From positions 16,945,213-17,009,212 of the forward strand of contig OY755183.1 in assembly GCA_963576735.1 (NCBI GenBank): 64,000 bases of DNA, read 5' to 3'. Below are positions 29,501-42,047 of this stretch, one piece after another. The position numbers and the translations under genes are program-made. Under the pieces are notes generated by a model. The model was not told the origin of the DNA and did no database searches. It worked only from the letters and a program-made list of their open reading frames with translations. The stretch comes from Bedellia somnulentella. Taxonomy: Eukaryota > Arthropoda > Insecta > Lepidoptera > Bedelliidae. How positions within the stretch are numbered: position 1 is the stretch's first letter; every line of letters begins with the position of its first letter.

Positions 29501-32500
29501 CGCCTCCTATAAATAGACACGGGATCATATGGGGTAGTGCTATTCTAAGCCGACGTAATAAAATACAATTTTGTTTTTTTATTTTGTCTTGTGAGTTTCC
29601 AAATCATCAAATGAAAAGATTTATTAAAAAAGAAAAAAGGAGTTCAATATTTTACGAAGTAAAAACAAGAACAACCCTACACCAACCCAGTTGACACAAT
29701 TTCCTATCGAGTATCCCACAGCGGTCATAAAGAGTCAACATTGTCCAAAATCGAGAAACAAGTAACGAATTGAATAAAAACACGAGGTCAAGTTTCCCGC
29801 TGACATATAACCTGCTTGCGTCGACCTTCTTTTGGACAGACTTTGTGAATGCTTCATCGGGTAACATAATAGTGTGGCGAATACTCTGTCACATGACTAA
29901 GTACAGCTTCTAAAAGTGGCCGTTTGTAATTCTGAACACTTGATAAATACTACATTAAATTAAAATTACATACTACATATCTGATAATTATAAATACATA
30001 CATAATAATAAATACATACTCTTTATTGCACATCAAAACGCAAATTATTTACAAATATTATAAAAACAGTTTACATTGAAGTACAATTGGCGGCCTTATC
30101 GCTAAGAGCGATCTCTTCCAGACAACGTTTATAAGGTGAGATCAGTAAATTACAAATACATACATATACTCACGGCTATAAGTCCCTAGAAGGGATAGCC
30201 AGGGCTGTGAATTAGATATTCCTCAGGCACTTTTGGAAGTAAGTAAGGAAAGATGGTAAAATAAAGGTGATGCAACCGCATTGCAATTATAAACAAATCC
30301 TGTTATATAAGATAGTTGAATAGATAAGCTTCTGTCTGCTTACTGTTCGTATTATGCGGAGTATAAAAGCTAGTTCAATCAGGCTGTTTTAATATGGACG
30401 GCTACACGTCTCACGTGGTATGGGCAATACACATTTGTTATGCAACACGGTAAAGGCGCTTTTACACAATATGTTAGACATAATATTGTAAGCAAATATG
30501 CAAGCGTTTAGAAATTAATCTTGCGAATAAGGCATCCCGAAAAAATAAGTGGAAATTATTAATGCATACATACATATACTCAGGGCTATAAATCCCTTAA
30601 CGGGGTAGCCAGAGCTTTGGAATGAGAAATTCCTCAGCCACTTTTGGAAGTTGAGTGGGGAAAAGATGGTAATAATAAATGTTTTTGGTGACGGGTCTCC
30701 AACCACATCGCCCAAAAATCACTTGAAAAGTCCCTATACCCTTAGTCGCCTCTTACGATCACCCACGGGTAGAAATGGGGTAGTGTTATTCTAAGCCGAC
30801 ACTACACAGCTTAAATTAATATAAATATTTAATTAATATTTTACTAATTAATATAAATATATTAATTAATTAATATTTTATAAAAACTTGAATATTTAAC
30901 TTTTCTGGCGCTAAAAGTAAATCATTTTTTTTAAGTAGTACCTATGTAACGTTAAATTTTTACATGTCGCTTGATATTGACATTAATTTTACAAATATTT
31001 AATTGCCATTCCTTAAGAATTTAGAATTGAATTGAGATAGCTGTGTAGTGTCGGCTTAGAATAGTACTCCCTATTTCGTCCCATGCCATGGGTGATGATT
31101 TTTGGGCGATGCGGTTGGAGAACCATCACCAAAAAACTTTTATTCGACCATATTTTCCCCACTGGGCAGGTAAATTCACAATATTATCAATTGTAATAGT
31201 AAAGTATTAAAAAAATATGGAATGTTTGTGTTACATTAAAAGATGAGTTATAACTTCGTAGTAAAATTGCAATAAAAAAATATTTGGTCAACAAACAAAG
31301 ATGCCAATGTTTCATAAAAATTCTTTGTTGCATTTTAGGGGTGGAAGGGTTCTCCTTTCGCTGCTATTTCAAAAATCTATACCGTTTATTTTCTTCTATT
31401 TCAGACATTCCTCTTTTTTATCTTTTTCTTTACATTTTTTATTACAATATTGAAATAGATATTATGGGGTATAAAAACCTGGATGATAAAAAAAATATTT
31501 ACTAACATGGTAATCCATATCCATACTAATATTATAAATTGGAAAGTGAGTTTGTTTGTTTGTTTATTTGTGCCGCTTTCACGCCGTAACTACTGAACCG
31601 ATTGCTTTGAAATTTTGCAGACGTATAGTTAGAAGTCCAGATTAAATAAAAGGGTACTTTAAATCCCGGGAAAATGATATTCCCGAGGGAAAACTAAAAT
31701 ATTGTTTGCTTGCTGGATGGATTGGAGATGGCGCTGTGTATGATTTAAAACAAAGTGATATATTGCAAACCAATATAAACATGTAAATTTAGAAGCTAAA
31801 TGATACGATAATGTATCCTTGAGAATGAGGAATTCCCGAGGGATGACGTAAAATTTGTTTTATCGTCTAAACTGTTTTTTTACATTATAAGTATTTACGT
31901 TACGTTAGACTAACGTTAACTAAGAACTGTTCTTGAGGTATGCAATAGATGGCGCTCTGGGTATTTTTTAAACCGTGGTATCGACTATCGATGTTTTTTA
32001 AGATACGTAAGAAGTGGAATATATTGCGCTTTAACCTGTAGCTCATACAATTACTCGGTGCACTTTTCGAATCATTTACCTACTTTCTGTTTTATCTTTA
32101 TTCACTATTTTTCATTTTACATTGAAAGGTGGATTTTGGCGCTCGATATCGGTAGGGTATGAAAATGCGGGATAATACAGCGGGAGCGGGAGTTAATTTA
32201 ATTTTTTGTCAATAGTAAGACTATAAGAAAATACAGGGTATTCAAAATTTGCCGTCGGTAAATCTAACCTCTATGAACATTCGAGAGATCCGGGATCAAA
32301 ACTCAAAGGACACAAGCAGTAAAGAAAAAGTTATTGGGTTAGCTTAGAATAATAGCTAGAACTATTGCATCATGAAATAGGATATCATTCATCTCGGACA
32401 ATCCCCATATTCCCGATCAATCTCTGCTGGCAACTCACCCACCATCACCAACGGATAGTGTAGGGGGCAGCACCCACCGGGCCTCCGTTCCGCAGCACCA

Positions 32501-33195
32501 AACTACTATCCGTACTTAGTATTTTCTAAGACTTTCGCGATTGAACATTACAATCAAAACAACTATTATAAAACTAAACCCATATTATAAAACACGATTA
32601 AAGACCCGAAATTCAATAGTTACTATAAGTACTAATACGAACATAGTAACTCGAACATAGAAACTTGGTACAATATTGTTTGTTTCATGATTCTTATCAT
32701 ATGTTTTATGGCACTAAGGGGTTGAAATAGCAAATGATAGTTAGTTTAGAGTTTTTGACATTTCTGTATTTAGAAACTTGAATCTTGGTGCGATTGACTG
32801 TTATAATCACTACAAAATAGAATTTATGAAATTCATTCTTCAATTATTCATGAGTATATATACACTAACGGCCATAAATCCCAAAAAGGGTAGCCATAGC
32901 TTCGGAGATAGTAATTCTTCATCCACTTTTGGAAGTTGAATAGGGAAAAGGTAGTTAAACAAAGGATTTTAGTGATGGGTCTCCAATTGCATCGCTGAAC
33001 AATCACTTAAAAAGCCTCAATGTCCTTTATATCTTTTATTCAACTTATCTATACTTATAATAAATCTGTAGAGAGGTCAATTCTGTACATGAAATATATT
33101 TTCAAAATAACCATCAGGTGGTGATTAGGGATCGATACTGATGCCAAAAATGCAAATCAGTAAAATTTTTGTCTGTCTGTCTGTCTGTCTGTCTT

Positions 33196-33233
<38 letters not shown>

Positions 33234-36200
33234 GGTTTGTATGTTCCTTATGGAAACAAAAACTACTCGACGGATTTTAACGAAACTTGGTACAATTATT
33301 CTTCATACACCTGCGCAGGTTTTTGTATACTTTCCAGCTGAGTAGTAAAGGGGAATTTTGGGAAATTTTGGGAAAACGGGAGAAGTTACTCTATTTTTTA
33401 AGCTTCCGTCGCGTGTGCTGCCTCAATGGTTGAACCTACATAGAAATCATGTGTGACGGAAATATTCGTCATAAAATTATCTAAAAAAAAATTCTCAGCA
33501 GTTTATGTCTATCTTTTACGGTTGACTCACAATAACACGTGTAATTCCCGATAGCTTAGCAGTTCGGATCATTCTGATTATGTTTGTTTACTCTTACGTT
33601 TGTAAAAGTCTCACTTCTATATTATATGATATTTAAAAAAACAACGCTACCCGTGCGAAGCTGGGACGATCCACTAGTTTTTATATAAACTGGATGCAAA
33701 AAATGTAGTCGACGCGGACGTAGTCGCGGGCAAAAAGCTAGTTAATAAAAAAAACTTAATTAAATACCTTCTAGCGAAAAGCCCCAGTTTGTACGGTTTG
33801 TGTTGTTTGTGTTATTTGTGTATATATATGTGTGTGTGTATTATATAACATTTAAGACTTAGATTCAATCATTTATACTCATTACATAAATGTTGCTCTC
33901 AGTGGGGATCGAACCCGCATCTTCCGTAGAAGCTAGTCACCTATCCGCTCGGCCACGGACGTCTCGTCTAAATACTTTCGTATTTTAATGAAGAACCTCA
34001 AAGTATAAATGAATATTGGTTTCCAGTTTCTTCATTATAATATTAAAGGAGTAAGCAGTAGTCAATATGGGTTTTCGTAGATATAGATCTAAGAAATAAT
34101 TTTCGAAACTTAAACCATTTCTGATATAATTAGCACAGTAATTACGACACTCAGTGAAGTCCTCAACATTGAAAGTTCTAATCGACACAAAATGTAATGT
34201 CCTGTCAGTGTAAGACTGCCTTTATTTCGTAGCAGATAGAAAGCGATTTTCCGCCACAGCCTTTTGTTAGCCTGACACACTTCCGGTCGCTCATTATGAC
34301 ACGAGCAGGCTTTGACTGAGGAAAATTAGAGCCTCCATTTACAGGGATGATGATACCTGCATTTGGTATTTAGAACCTTTTCATACACTTTGTTTTGCAA
34401 TTTTTACATTTTGGTATTTTTTAACTGTATATCAAATTTCAGGGTAAGTAACCAGCATACATAACTAAATAAAACGAAACAAAATGTTAGCTAAGAGTTC
34501 AACGTATTCGTCGATATTTTATGAAGTAGCTGACTATATATAGTTTGCTGTGTAGACACTACACTTAGAATAACACTACCCCATTTATTCCGGTGGCTGT
34601 ACGTAAGAGGCGACTAACGGTATTGGGGATTTTAAGGGATTTTGGGCGGTGCGGTTGGAGACCCATCACCAATAACCTTTATTTTGCCATCTTTTCCCCA
34701 CTTTCCAAAAGTGGGTAAGGAACTTCTAGTTCCTTAGCTCTGGCTACCCCTTCTAGGGATTTACAGCCGTGAGTATATGTATGTATGTATGTAGCTAACT
34801 GGCTTTATAAGTTGCGTTAGTTTTTATGCCCTTTAGTTTATTATAAGTTTATCGGGTGCCAGTATTTGAACTTCAGAACTTTAACAACTTCTTTAAACCT
34901 TATTTGATAAAAGACGCAAAACTATGACGTAAAAAACAGGGAAAGCCATAATAATATTTAAAATGACGTGTCAAGCTCAATTGATACTTGTAGATTATCA
35001 TCCTGGAATGGGTAAATATAAAATCAAAATAAAATGAGTTCCCGACTAACCTCAGTTTACTGAAAGGTAATCAATATTTTGGGAGCTGTGTAGTGTTGGC
35101 TTAGAATAGCACTACCCCATTGCTTCCTGTGGGTATACGTAAGAGGCGACTAACGGTATTGGGGCTTTAAAGAGATTTTTGGGCGATGCACCGACAACCT
35201 TTATTTCCCCACGCAACTTCCAAAAGTGGCTGAGGAATTTCGAACTCCCTAGCTCTAGCTACCCCTTCAAGGGATTTTTAGCCGTGAGTATATGTATGTA
35301 TGTATGCAATATTATTTTCTGTGGCAACCATCCATGTTAATAACTAGTTGTCCACCCGGCTTCGCACGGATGGTGTTAAGTATTTATATAGCCTATGTTA
35401 CTTCTGAAAGTTTTAGCTTTCTATCGGTGAAAGAATTTTTTAAATCGGTCTAGTAGTTATTGAGCCCATTCATTACAATCAAAAAAAGTTTTCCTCTTTA
35501 TAATATTAGTGTAGAAGTGTCGCTTTCGTAGTAGGTTAAATGCTACGGCGCGGCGTAGACAGCGTGGAGTAGTTCAAACGCAGGGGTGCTCATCATAAAT
35601 TATACAACATCTTTAAATTTTTATTTTCAACTAGCTTTTTGCCCGCGACTTCGTCCGCGTGGACTACATTTTTTGCATCAGCTTTACATCCAAAACACCT
35701 AAACACTATCACAACTTCTGTTTTTTTATATTTGTAAAATATTGACACTTGGTTTGGCGGCTGTCACCGTATGTGTTGTGTAGTGTCAAATTTTAATTAT
35801 TGTCATTTTGTAAACAATTTCATATTCAATAATTTATGATAAAATAATATTTAAGTGGAATAATAGCTTTATGTGTTGTTTCTCTTTCAGGTAAGTTAAT
35901 TTGTTGTAATGAGCATGTAAAGTTAATTAGATAGGAATATTTTTAATAAAAGTTTTCAATCTCTTTCAGAGCAACAACAATCTTTTATTTCACTAGAAAT
36001 AATACGTTATAAAACAACACATCTACAGCTATTGCTGAAACTAAAAATGGAAAAAATAAGGTTTGAATTTATAATTAAAGCAAGCGAAGATAAAAAAAGT
36101 AATATAATGTGCGTTACATCATTAATGGATAAAGATAATAATACGTTTTTATTACCAGAAAAATTACAACCAGTAACGTTACATAAAGAACTAATAAATA

Positions 36201-39200
36201 CTTCAGCGTACAAAAAAGTGAAAGATTCAATACATCGGAGACATGAGAGCAGAAAAGTATGGATTTCGATAACTAAAGACTTAGAAGGTGTCTACATGGA
36301 TGAGGATCATAATAAACAATTTCAGGGATATTTGCTACAGGAAGATACACCTCAAACATCAGAATCAATAACCACTGGTGGTATTTCTGAAGATATATTA
36401 ACAAAAATCCTCAAGAATTTAAAAAGTGACGTACCTAAACCACAGAACATACAAAATACAATAGAGAAAATGGTTATCGATAAATTCAACAAAAAGTCAT
36501 CAAATGTATCCCAGTGGATGGCTATCTTTGAGGCCGAATGTGTGCGTGTTGGAATTACACAAGATATTGGGAAAATTGAAGTCCTTCGGTTGTTTTTGGA
36601 AGATTCTTGTTTAGACTGGTATGGTTCAATGCTTATAAAACACACAATAGAATCAGATTGGTCGATATGGAAAAAAAGTTTTTGCGTTACAAATGCAGAC
36701 AAAGGATGGACCCCGATAAGGTATGCTATGTCATATAAATATAGACAGGGTACTTTGCTAGAATATGCATTGAAAAAGGAACGTCTTCTTTTGGAAATGA
36801 ATAAATTTATGGATAAAACGACCCTCATTGACCTGATTGCTACTGGACTACCAAACTTTATAACGGACAAAATTGACCGAAATGATCTCAAGGAAACGGA
36901 AGGATTGTTTAATAGCATTCGCAGCTTAGAACATTTAGTAAACAAGAAGCCTGTTGAAAAGAACATGGGAAATTACGAAAAAAAAACAAAAGAAAAGGAA
37001 GAAAACAAGCCTTGCAAGATATGTGAGGAAGAAAATAAACCAAATCGATATCATCCGGAGTCAGTTTGCTGGTATAAGTATAAAAACAATTACAGACCAA
37101 AGAGAGACCAGATTGTTAGACATATTAATAACTCAGAATTAGAAGTAAAATTAAATGATATGAATCCAAAAAACTAGATATATCGCCATTAATAAAAGTT
37201 AAATTACTCATAAATGATAAAATAGAAGCATTAGGAATTTATGACTCAGGGTCAAATGTTTCCTTAATAAATTCTAAATATTTATCTTTGAAAAATAATT
37301 TAACTAATAATAATAATAACCCGAACTTAAAAACTATTAATGGCGTAAAAAAATCAACAGGTATAGTAAATTTAAAAATAAAAATATACGATATGGTCCA
37401 ATACATGAATATTTTTGTTATAGATAAAGAAAACTTCGACTATGATTTTTTGATAGGATTAGACTGCATAAAAAAATTTCATCTTATACAAAATGATAGA
37501 CTAGAAATATTACAAAACACATCATTTAATGAAGAAAATGTAATAACAATTCCTGGCTATACGGGTAAAAAAGAAATATTACAAAACAATTCATTTAATG
37601 AAGAAAATATACTAACAATTCCTGGCTATACAGGTAAAAGAGAAAATAAAGTTTATGATGAAACTAAAAACAAATATTACACTGAAAATAAAAATGAGAT
37701 AAACTTTAATGAGCACGTTAACGTTGATAATTTTAATATTACAGTAAACCACCTTAGCTATATGGAACGGTCCGAAATAGATAAACTGATTAACAAATAT
37801 AAGTCACTTTTTGCAAAAGATAAGTATGATATTGGGATGGTAAACGGTTATGAAGCTCATATTGATTTATTAGTTGACAGATATTGTGCTAAAAGACCCT
37901 ATAGATGCACTATTCAAGATAAACAGGAAATAGAACATCAGATATCATAATTATTAGAAAAAGGTTTGATCGAAGAGTCTTATAGTCCTTTTGCTGCCCC
38001 AGTAACCCTAGCTTATAAAAAGGAAGAAGGAAAAAAAACTAGATTGTGTATTGATTTCCGCGAATTAAATAAAATAGTAGTTCCTCAGTCGCAACCATTT
38101 CCATTGATAGAAGACTTGATGGTGAAAACAAGAAACTGTAAATTTTATACAAAACTAGACATCAATTCTGCTTTTTGGGCTATCCCCTTAAGGCTCACAG
38201 ACAGACCGAAAACAGCTTTCGTTACCCAAGAAGGGCATTACCAGTGGGCCTGTTTACCGTTCGGGTTAAAGACATCCCCGGCCATTTTCCAAAGAGTACT
38301 TAGTAGTATAATCAGAAAACATAAATTAACAGACTTTACAGTAAATTTCATTGACGATATTTTGATTTATTCAAAGACATTTACAGAGCATATAAAACAT
38401 GTATCACTACTCCTAGAGGCCATTTCAAAAGAAGGATTTAGATTAAAATTTACAAAATGCGAATTCGCACAAGATTCAGTTAAATATTTAGGTCACATAA
38501 TTAAAGATAATACGATTACTCCACTCAATGATAATTTGGTTGCCATTAAAGATTTTCCAGTCCCAAAAACACAAAAAAATGTACGTCAATTTTTAGGTAA
38601 AATAAACTTCTATGGAAAATATATACAAAATATATCAATAATATTAGATCCTTTACATAATCTTTTGTGTAAGGAAAAACCTTTCATTTGGACAGAAGAA
38701 TGCCAAGATTCCTTTAATAAAATAAAACAACTTTTATGTTCAAAACCAATATTGGCCATTTTCAATCCAGAATTACCAATATATATTTACACAGATGCTA
38801 GTATTCTCGGTATAGGCGCTGTACTTAAACAAACTCAAGTTAATGGTGAAGAAAAACCATGTGCATACTTTTCTAGGAAATTAAATGACACTCAAAAGAA
38901 AAAAAAGGCTATATATCTTGAATGTTTAGCTATAAAAGAAGCGGTGAAATATTGGGAACATTGGCTTATAGGTATGAAATTCACAGTTTTCTCGGATCAT
39001 AAACCTCTTGAAAAAATGAACATTAAATCAAGACCAGACGAAGAGTTAGGAGATCTCACTTATTACTTATCTCAGTTTAATTTTGAAGTAGTTTATTCTC
39101 CAGGAAAATATAACATAGAAGCTGATACTTTAAGTAGGAATCCAGTATTAGAACATAGTGATAATCTAATTGAAGGACGAAAACTAATAAATTTTATAAA

Positions 39201-42016
39201 TCTAAAAGATATTAAATCCGATCAAGAAAAAAATAAAAATATCGAAAAAAATAAAGACCGATTAGTATTAAAAAATAATATTTATTTTAAGAAAATACGA
39301 AAAAAAGAAAAAATTATACTAACAGAAGACTTTAGTAAAAAAATGATAAAAAATATACATTACTATTTTTGTCATTTAGGAACAGGACAAATGATAAAAA
39401 AATACAACCATATTATACAGCAAAAAACTTAAAACAAAATATAAAGAAAATCTGCGATTCTTGTGAAATATGTACAAAAAATAAGTCGAGAAATAAAGAC
39501 AAATTTGGTCTGATGTCTCACTTAGGACCGGCTACCGAACCGTTTGAAATAATGTCCATAGATACTATAGGAGGATTTGGCGGCTCACGTTCCACAAAAA
39601 CGTACTTGCATCTTTTGGTTGACCATTTTACAAGATTCGCTTATATATTGACTTCAAAAACTCAAAACGCAAATGATTTCATTAAACTTATACAAAAAGT
39701 ATCTTTAGATCATAAAATAGGTATGATCCTAACGGATCAATACCCGGGAATTAATTCTAAAGAATTCAAAAACTTTCTATATAAACAAAATATACCGATT
39801 GTTTTCACTGCAGTTAATGCGCCATTTTCAAACGGATTAAACGAGCGGTTAAACCAAACACTTGTTAATAAAATTCGATGTAGGTTAAATGAAAGGAAAA
39901 ATAAAATTGCATGGACTACCGTTGCGCATGAGTGCACTGCACGATATAATGAAACAGAACACACAGTCACCGGATTCGCCCCTAAATATTTAATGGAAGG
40001 GAACATAATTAATTCATTGCCTATTGAATTAAAGGATTATAATGCGAACAATACGCTAATACAGGATAGGAAAATAGCTTTAGAAAACAGCATAAAATCA
40101 CACGACTATAATAAAAAAAAAATTGATAAAAAAAGAATATATAGAGATTTTAATGTTGGAGATTTGGTTTATGTTGAGAACGGAAATAAATTAAATCGGA
40201 AGAAACTAGATGAGATAAAAATAGGTCCACATGAGATAATAGAAAAAATATCAAATTCAATTTATAAACTAAATACAGGTCATAAAAAAAGTGAATCTAA
40301 TATTTTTCATATAACGAAATTGTTACCATTTTTTGATGAAGTGTAAACTAATAACAATACCTGATAAAAATATTTAAAATATATAATTCGTAGGTTCCTA
40401 CTCGGTTAGGGGGGGAGATGTAAAATATTGACACTTGGTTTGGCGGCTGTCACCGTATGTGTTGTGTAGTGTCAAATTTTAATTATTGTCATTTTGTAAA
40501 CAATTTCATATTTAATAATTTATGATAAAATAATATTTAAGTGGAATAATAGCTTTATGTGTTGTTTCTCTTTCAGGTAAGTTAATTTGTTGTAATGAGC
40601 ATGTAAAGTTAATTAGATAGGAATATTTTTAATAAAAGTTTTCAATCTCTTTCAGAGCAACAACAATCTTTTATTTCACTAGAAATAATACGTTATATAT
40701 TTACATTCCCGCGGGCGTTTTAAAGAATATAAAGGACATTGAGGCTTTTTAAGTTGTGGAGGAAAAGGGAAAATCTTCCGCGAGGCGGTGGTATGCCTGG
40801 GGACCGCGGTCCAACTGTATTAAGTTGGAACTTGTATATTTAGTAAATGATTTAGAAACTTCGATTGCGCGATGTACGATTTGTATGGCGAGTCTTGATG
40901 ACGCGTGTGACGTGTTGCTGTGGAATGTGATTCTTCTTGCACTGTCAGCGTTTCTATGTAGTGCGCGTCATTGTGTACTGACAGCGCGTCGCTACAAAGT
41001 GATTGTTGGGCGATGCAGTTGGTGACCCATCACTAACAACCTTTATTTAACTACGTTTTCCCCAATCTATTTCCGAAAGTGGATGAAGAATTTCTATCTC
41101 TGAAGCTATGGCTACCCTTTTATGAGATTTATGCCCCTTAATATATACTCATTAATTATGGATAGATGAATTAAATGGACATTTATTTTGATGAAAATTG
41201 ATAAAATCCTTATTTTTTTCAAAAACACTATTAATGAAGAGTCCGATAAAGCCGGTCGATGAAAAAATTAATCGTGTAAATATGGCGAGCAATAAGTTGG
41301 TGATGTGAGAGAGATTGCAATCATCGGCCAATAGATGGCGGTACTGGTCTGAATTAACATTGAGATATATACTATTATTTACAAACTATGCATTCTGAGG
41401 CTTAAACAGAATATTAAATTATGCGTAAGTATAGTATAATATATCTATGAGAATATTAGTTAAAAATAGTTAAATAAACAAAAGTTAAAAACATATTCTC
41501 AAACCTACCAAATGAATACGCAAAATTCATACAATATGCTTTCAATTATCTTTATTCATACATATTTGCATAGTTGAATGTGAAAAAGAAGGATCAGTGC
41601 ATCCTATTATTCTAACCTAACACAAAAGCAAAAAATATACGCAAAATGACTTTGTCTACACGGTATACCGCTACGCCACGCAGACATTTGTGTAAGTCTC
41701 AAATTTGTGATATCCTATATATCTAGTAGTCATACTATTAACAAACAATTAAATTGACAATTATTTTGATGAAAATGGATGAAACCCTTATTTTTTCCAA
41801 AAAGACTATTAACGAAGAGTCCGATAAAGTCGGTCGATGAAAAAATTGATCGTTTAAATATGGGGAACCACATAAAAGTTTTTTTTTATGCTCCTGTGGG
41901 AACCCTTGCGAAATCCGGGATAAATTATATCCTATATGTTGGCCAGGTGTATAACCTACATTCATGCCAAATTTGATCAAGATCGGTCCGGTAGAATTAA
42001 CGTGATGAACGGACAT

Positions 42017-42047
<31 letters not shown>

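Larger units (their letters stand above)
31520..33741 (+). mobile_element. Helitron-like element carrying nested insertions
   Basis: Starts TCCATACTAATATTATAAAT after an A at 31519. A matching 3' end, CGCGGGCAAAAAGCTAG, stops at 33741 before a T. The inner part holds a family A copy (32856-33045) and a second Helitron (33048-33677). That both ends belong to one element is inferred from their terminal sequence types. No Rep/helicase frame is present, so it is non-autonomous. Confidence 0.6.
35733..40696 (+). mobile_element. Ty3/gypsy-type LTR retrotransposon
   Basis: A 4964-bp element with two 278-bp LTRs that differ at one base, flanked by the 5-bp duplication ATATT (35728-35732 and 40697-40701). 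Order gag, protease, reverse transcriptase, RNase H, integrase, which is the Ty3/gypsy order. No envelope-like frame follows integrase. A polypurine tract precedes the 3' LTR. The near identity of the LTRs means a recent insertion. One in-frame stop in pol and a one-base frame change before integrase make this copy probably unable to produce full Pol. It sits in the plus orientation, opposite to the host gene, within a Helitron fragment in the 24-kb intron. Confidence 0.95.

Noticed and set aside
33141..33341. Open frame rich in Cys-Leu-Ser-Val
   Set aside because: Translation of the (TCTG)n microsatellite inside a Helitron.
33888..33968. tRNA-Ser or tRNA-Leu gene
   Set aside because: The acceptor stem does not pair.
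40756..41025. 89-codon open frame on the plus strand
   Set aside because: It crosses from the GC-rich insert into family A sequence, so it cannot be an old protein-coding unit.
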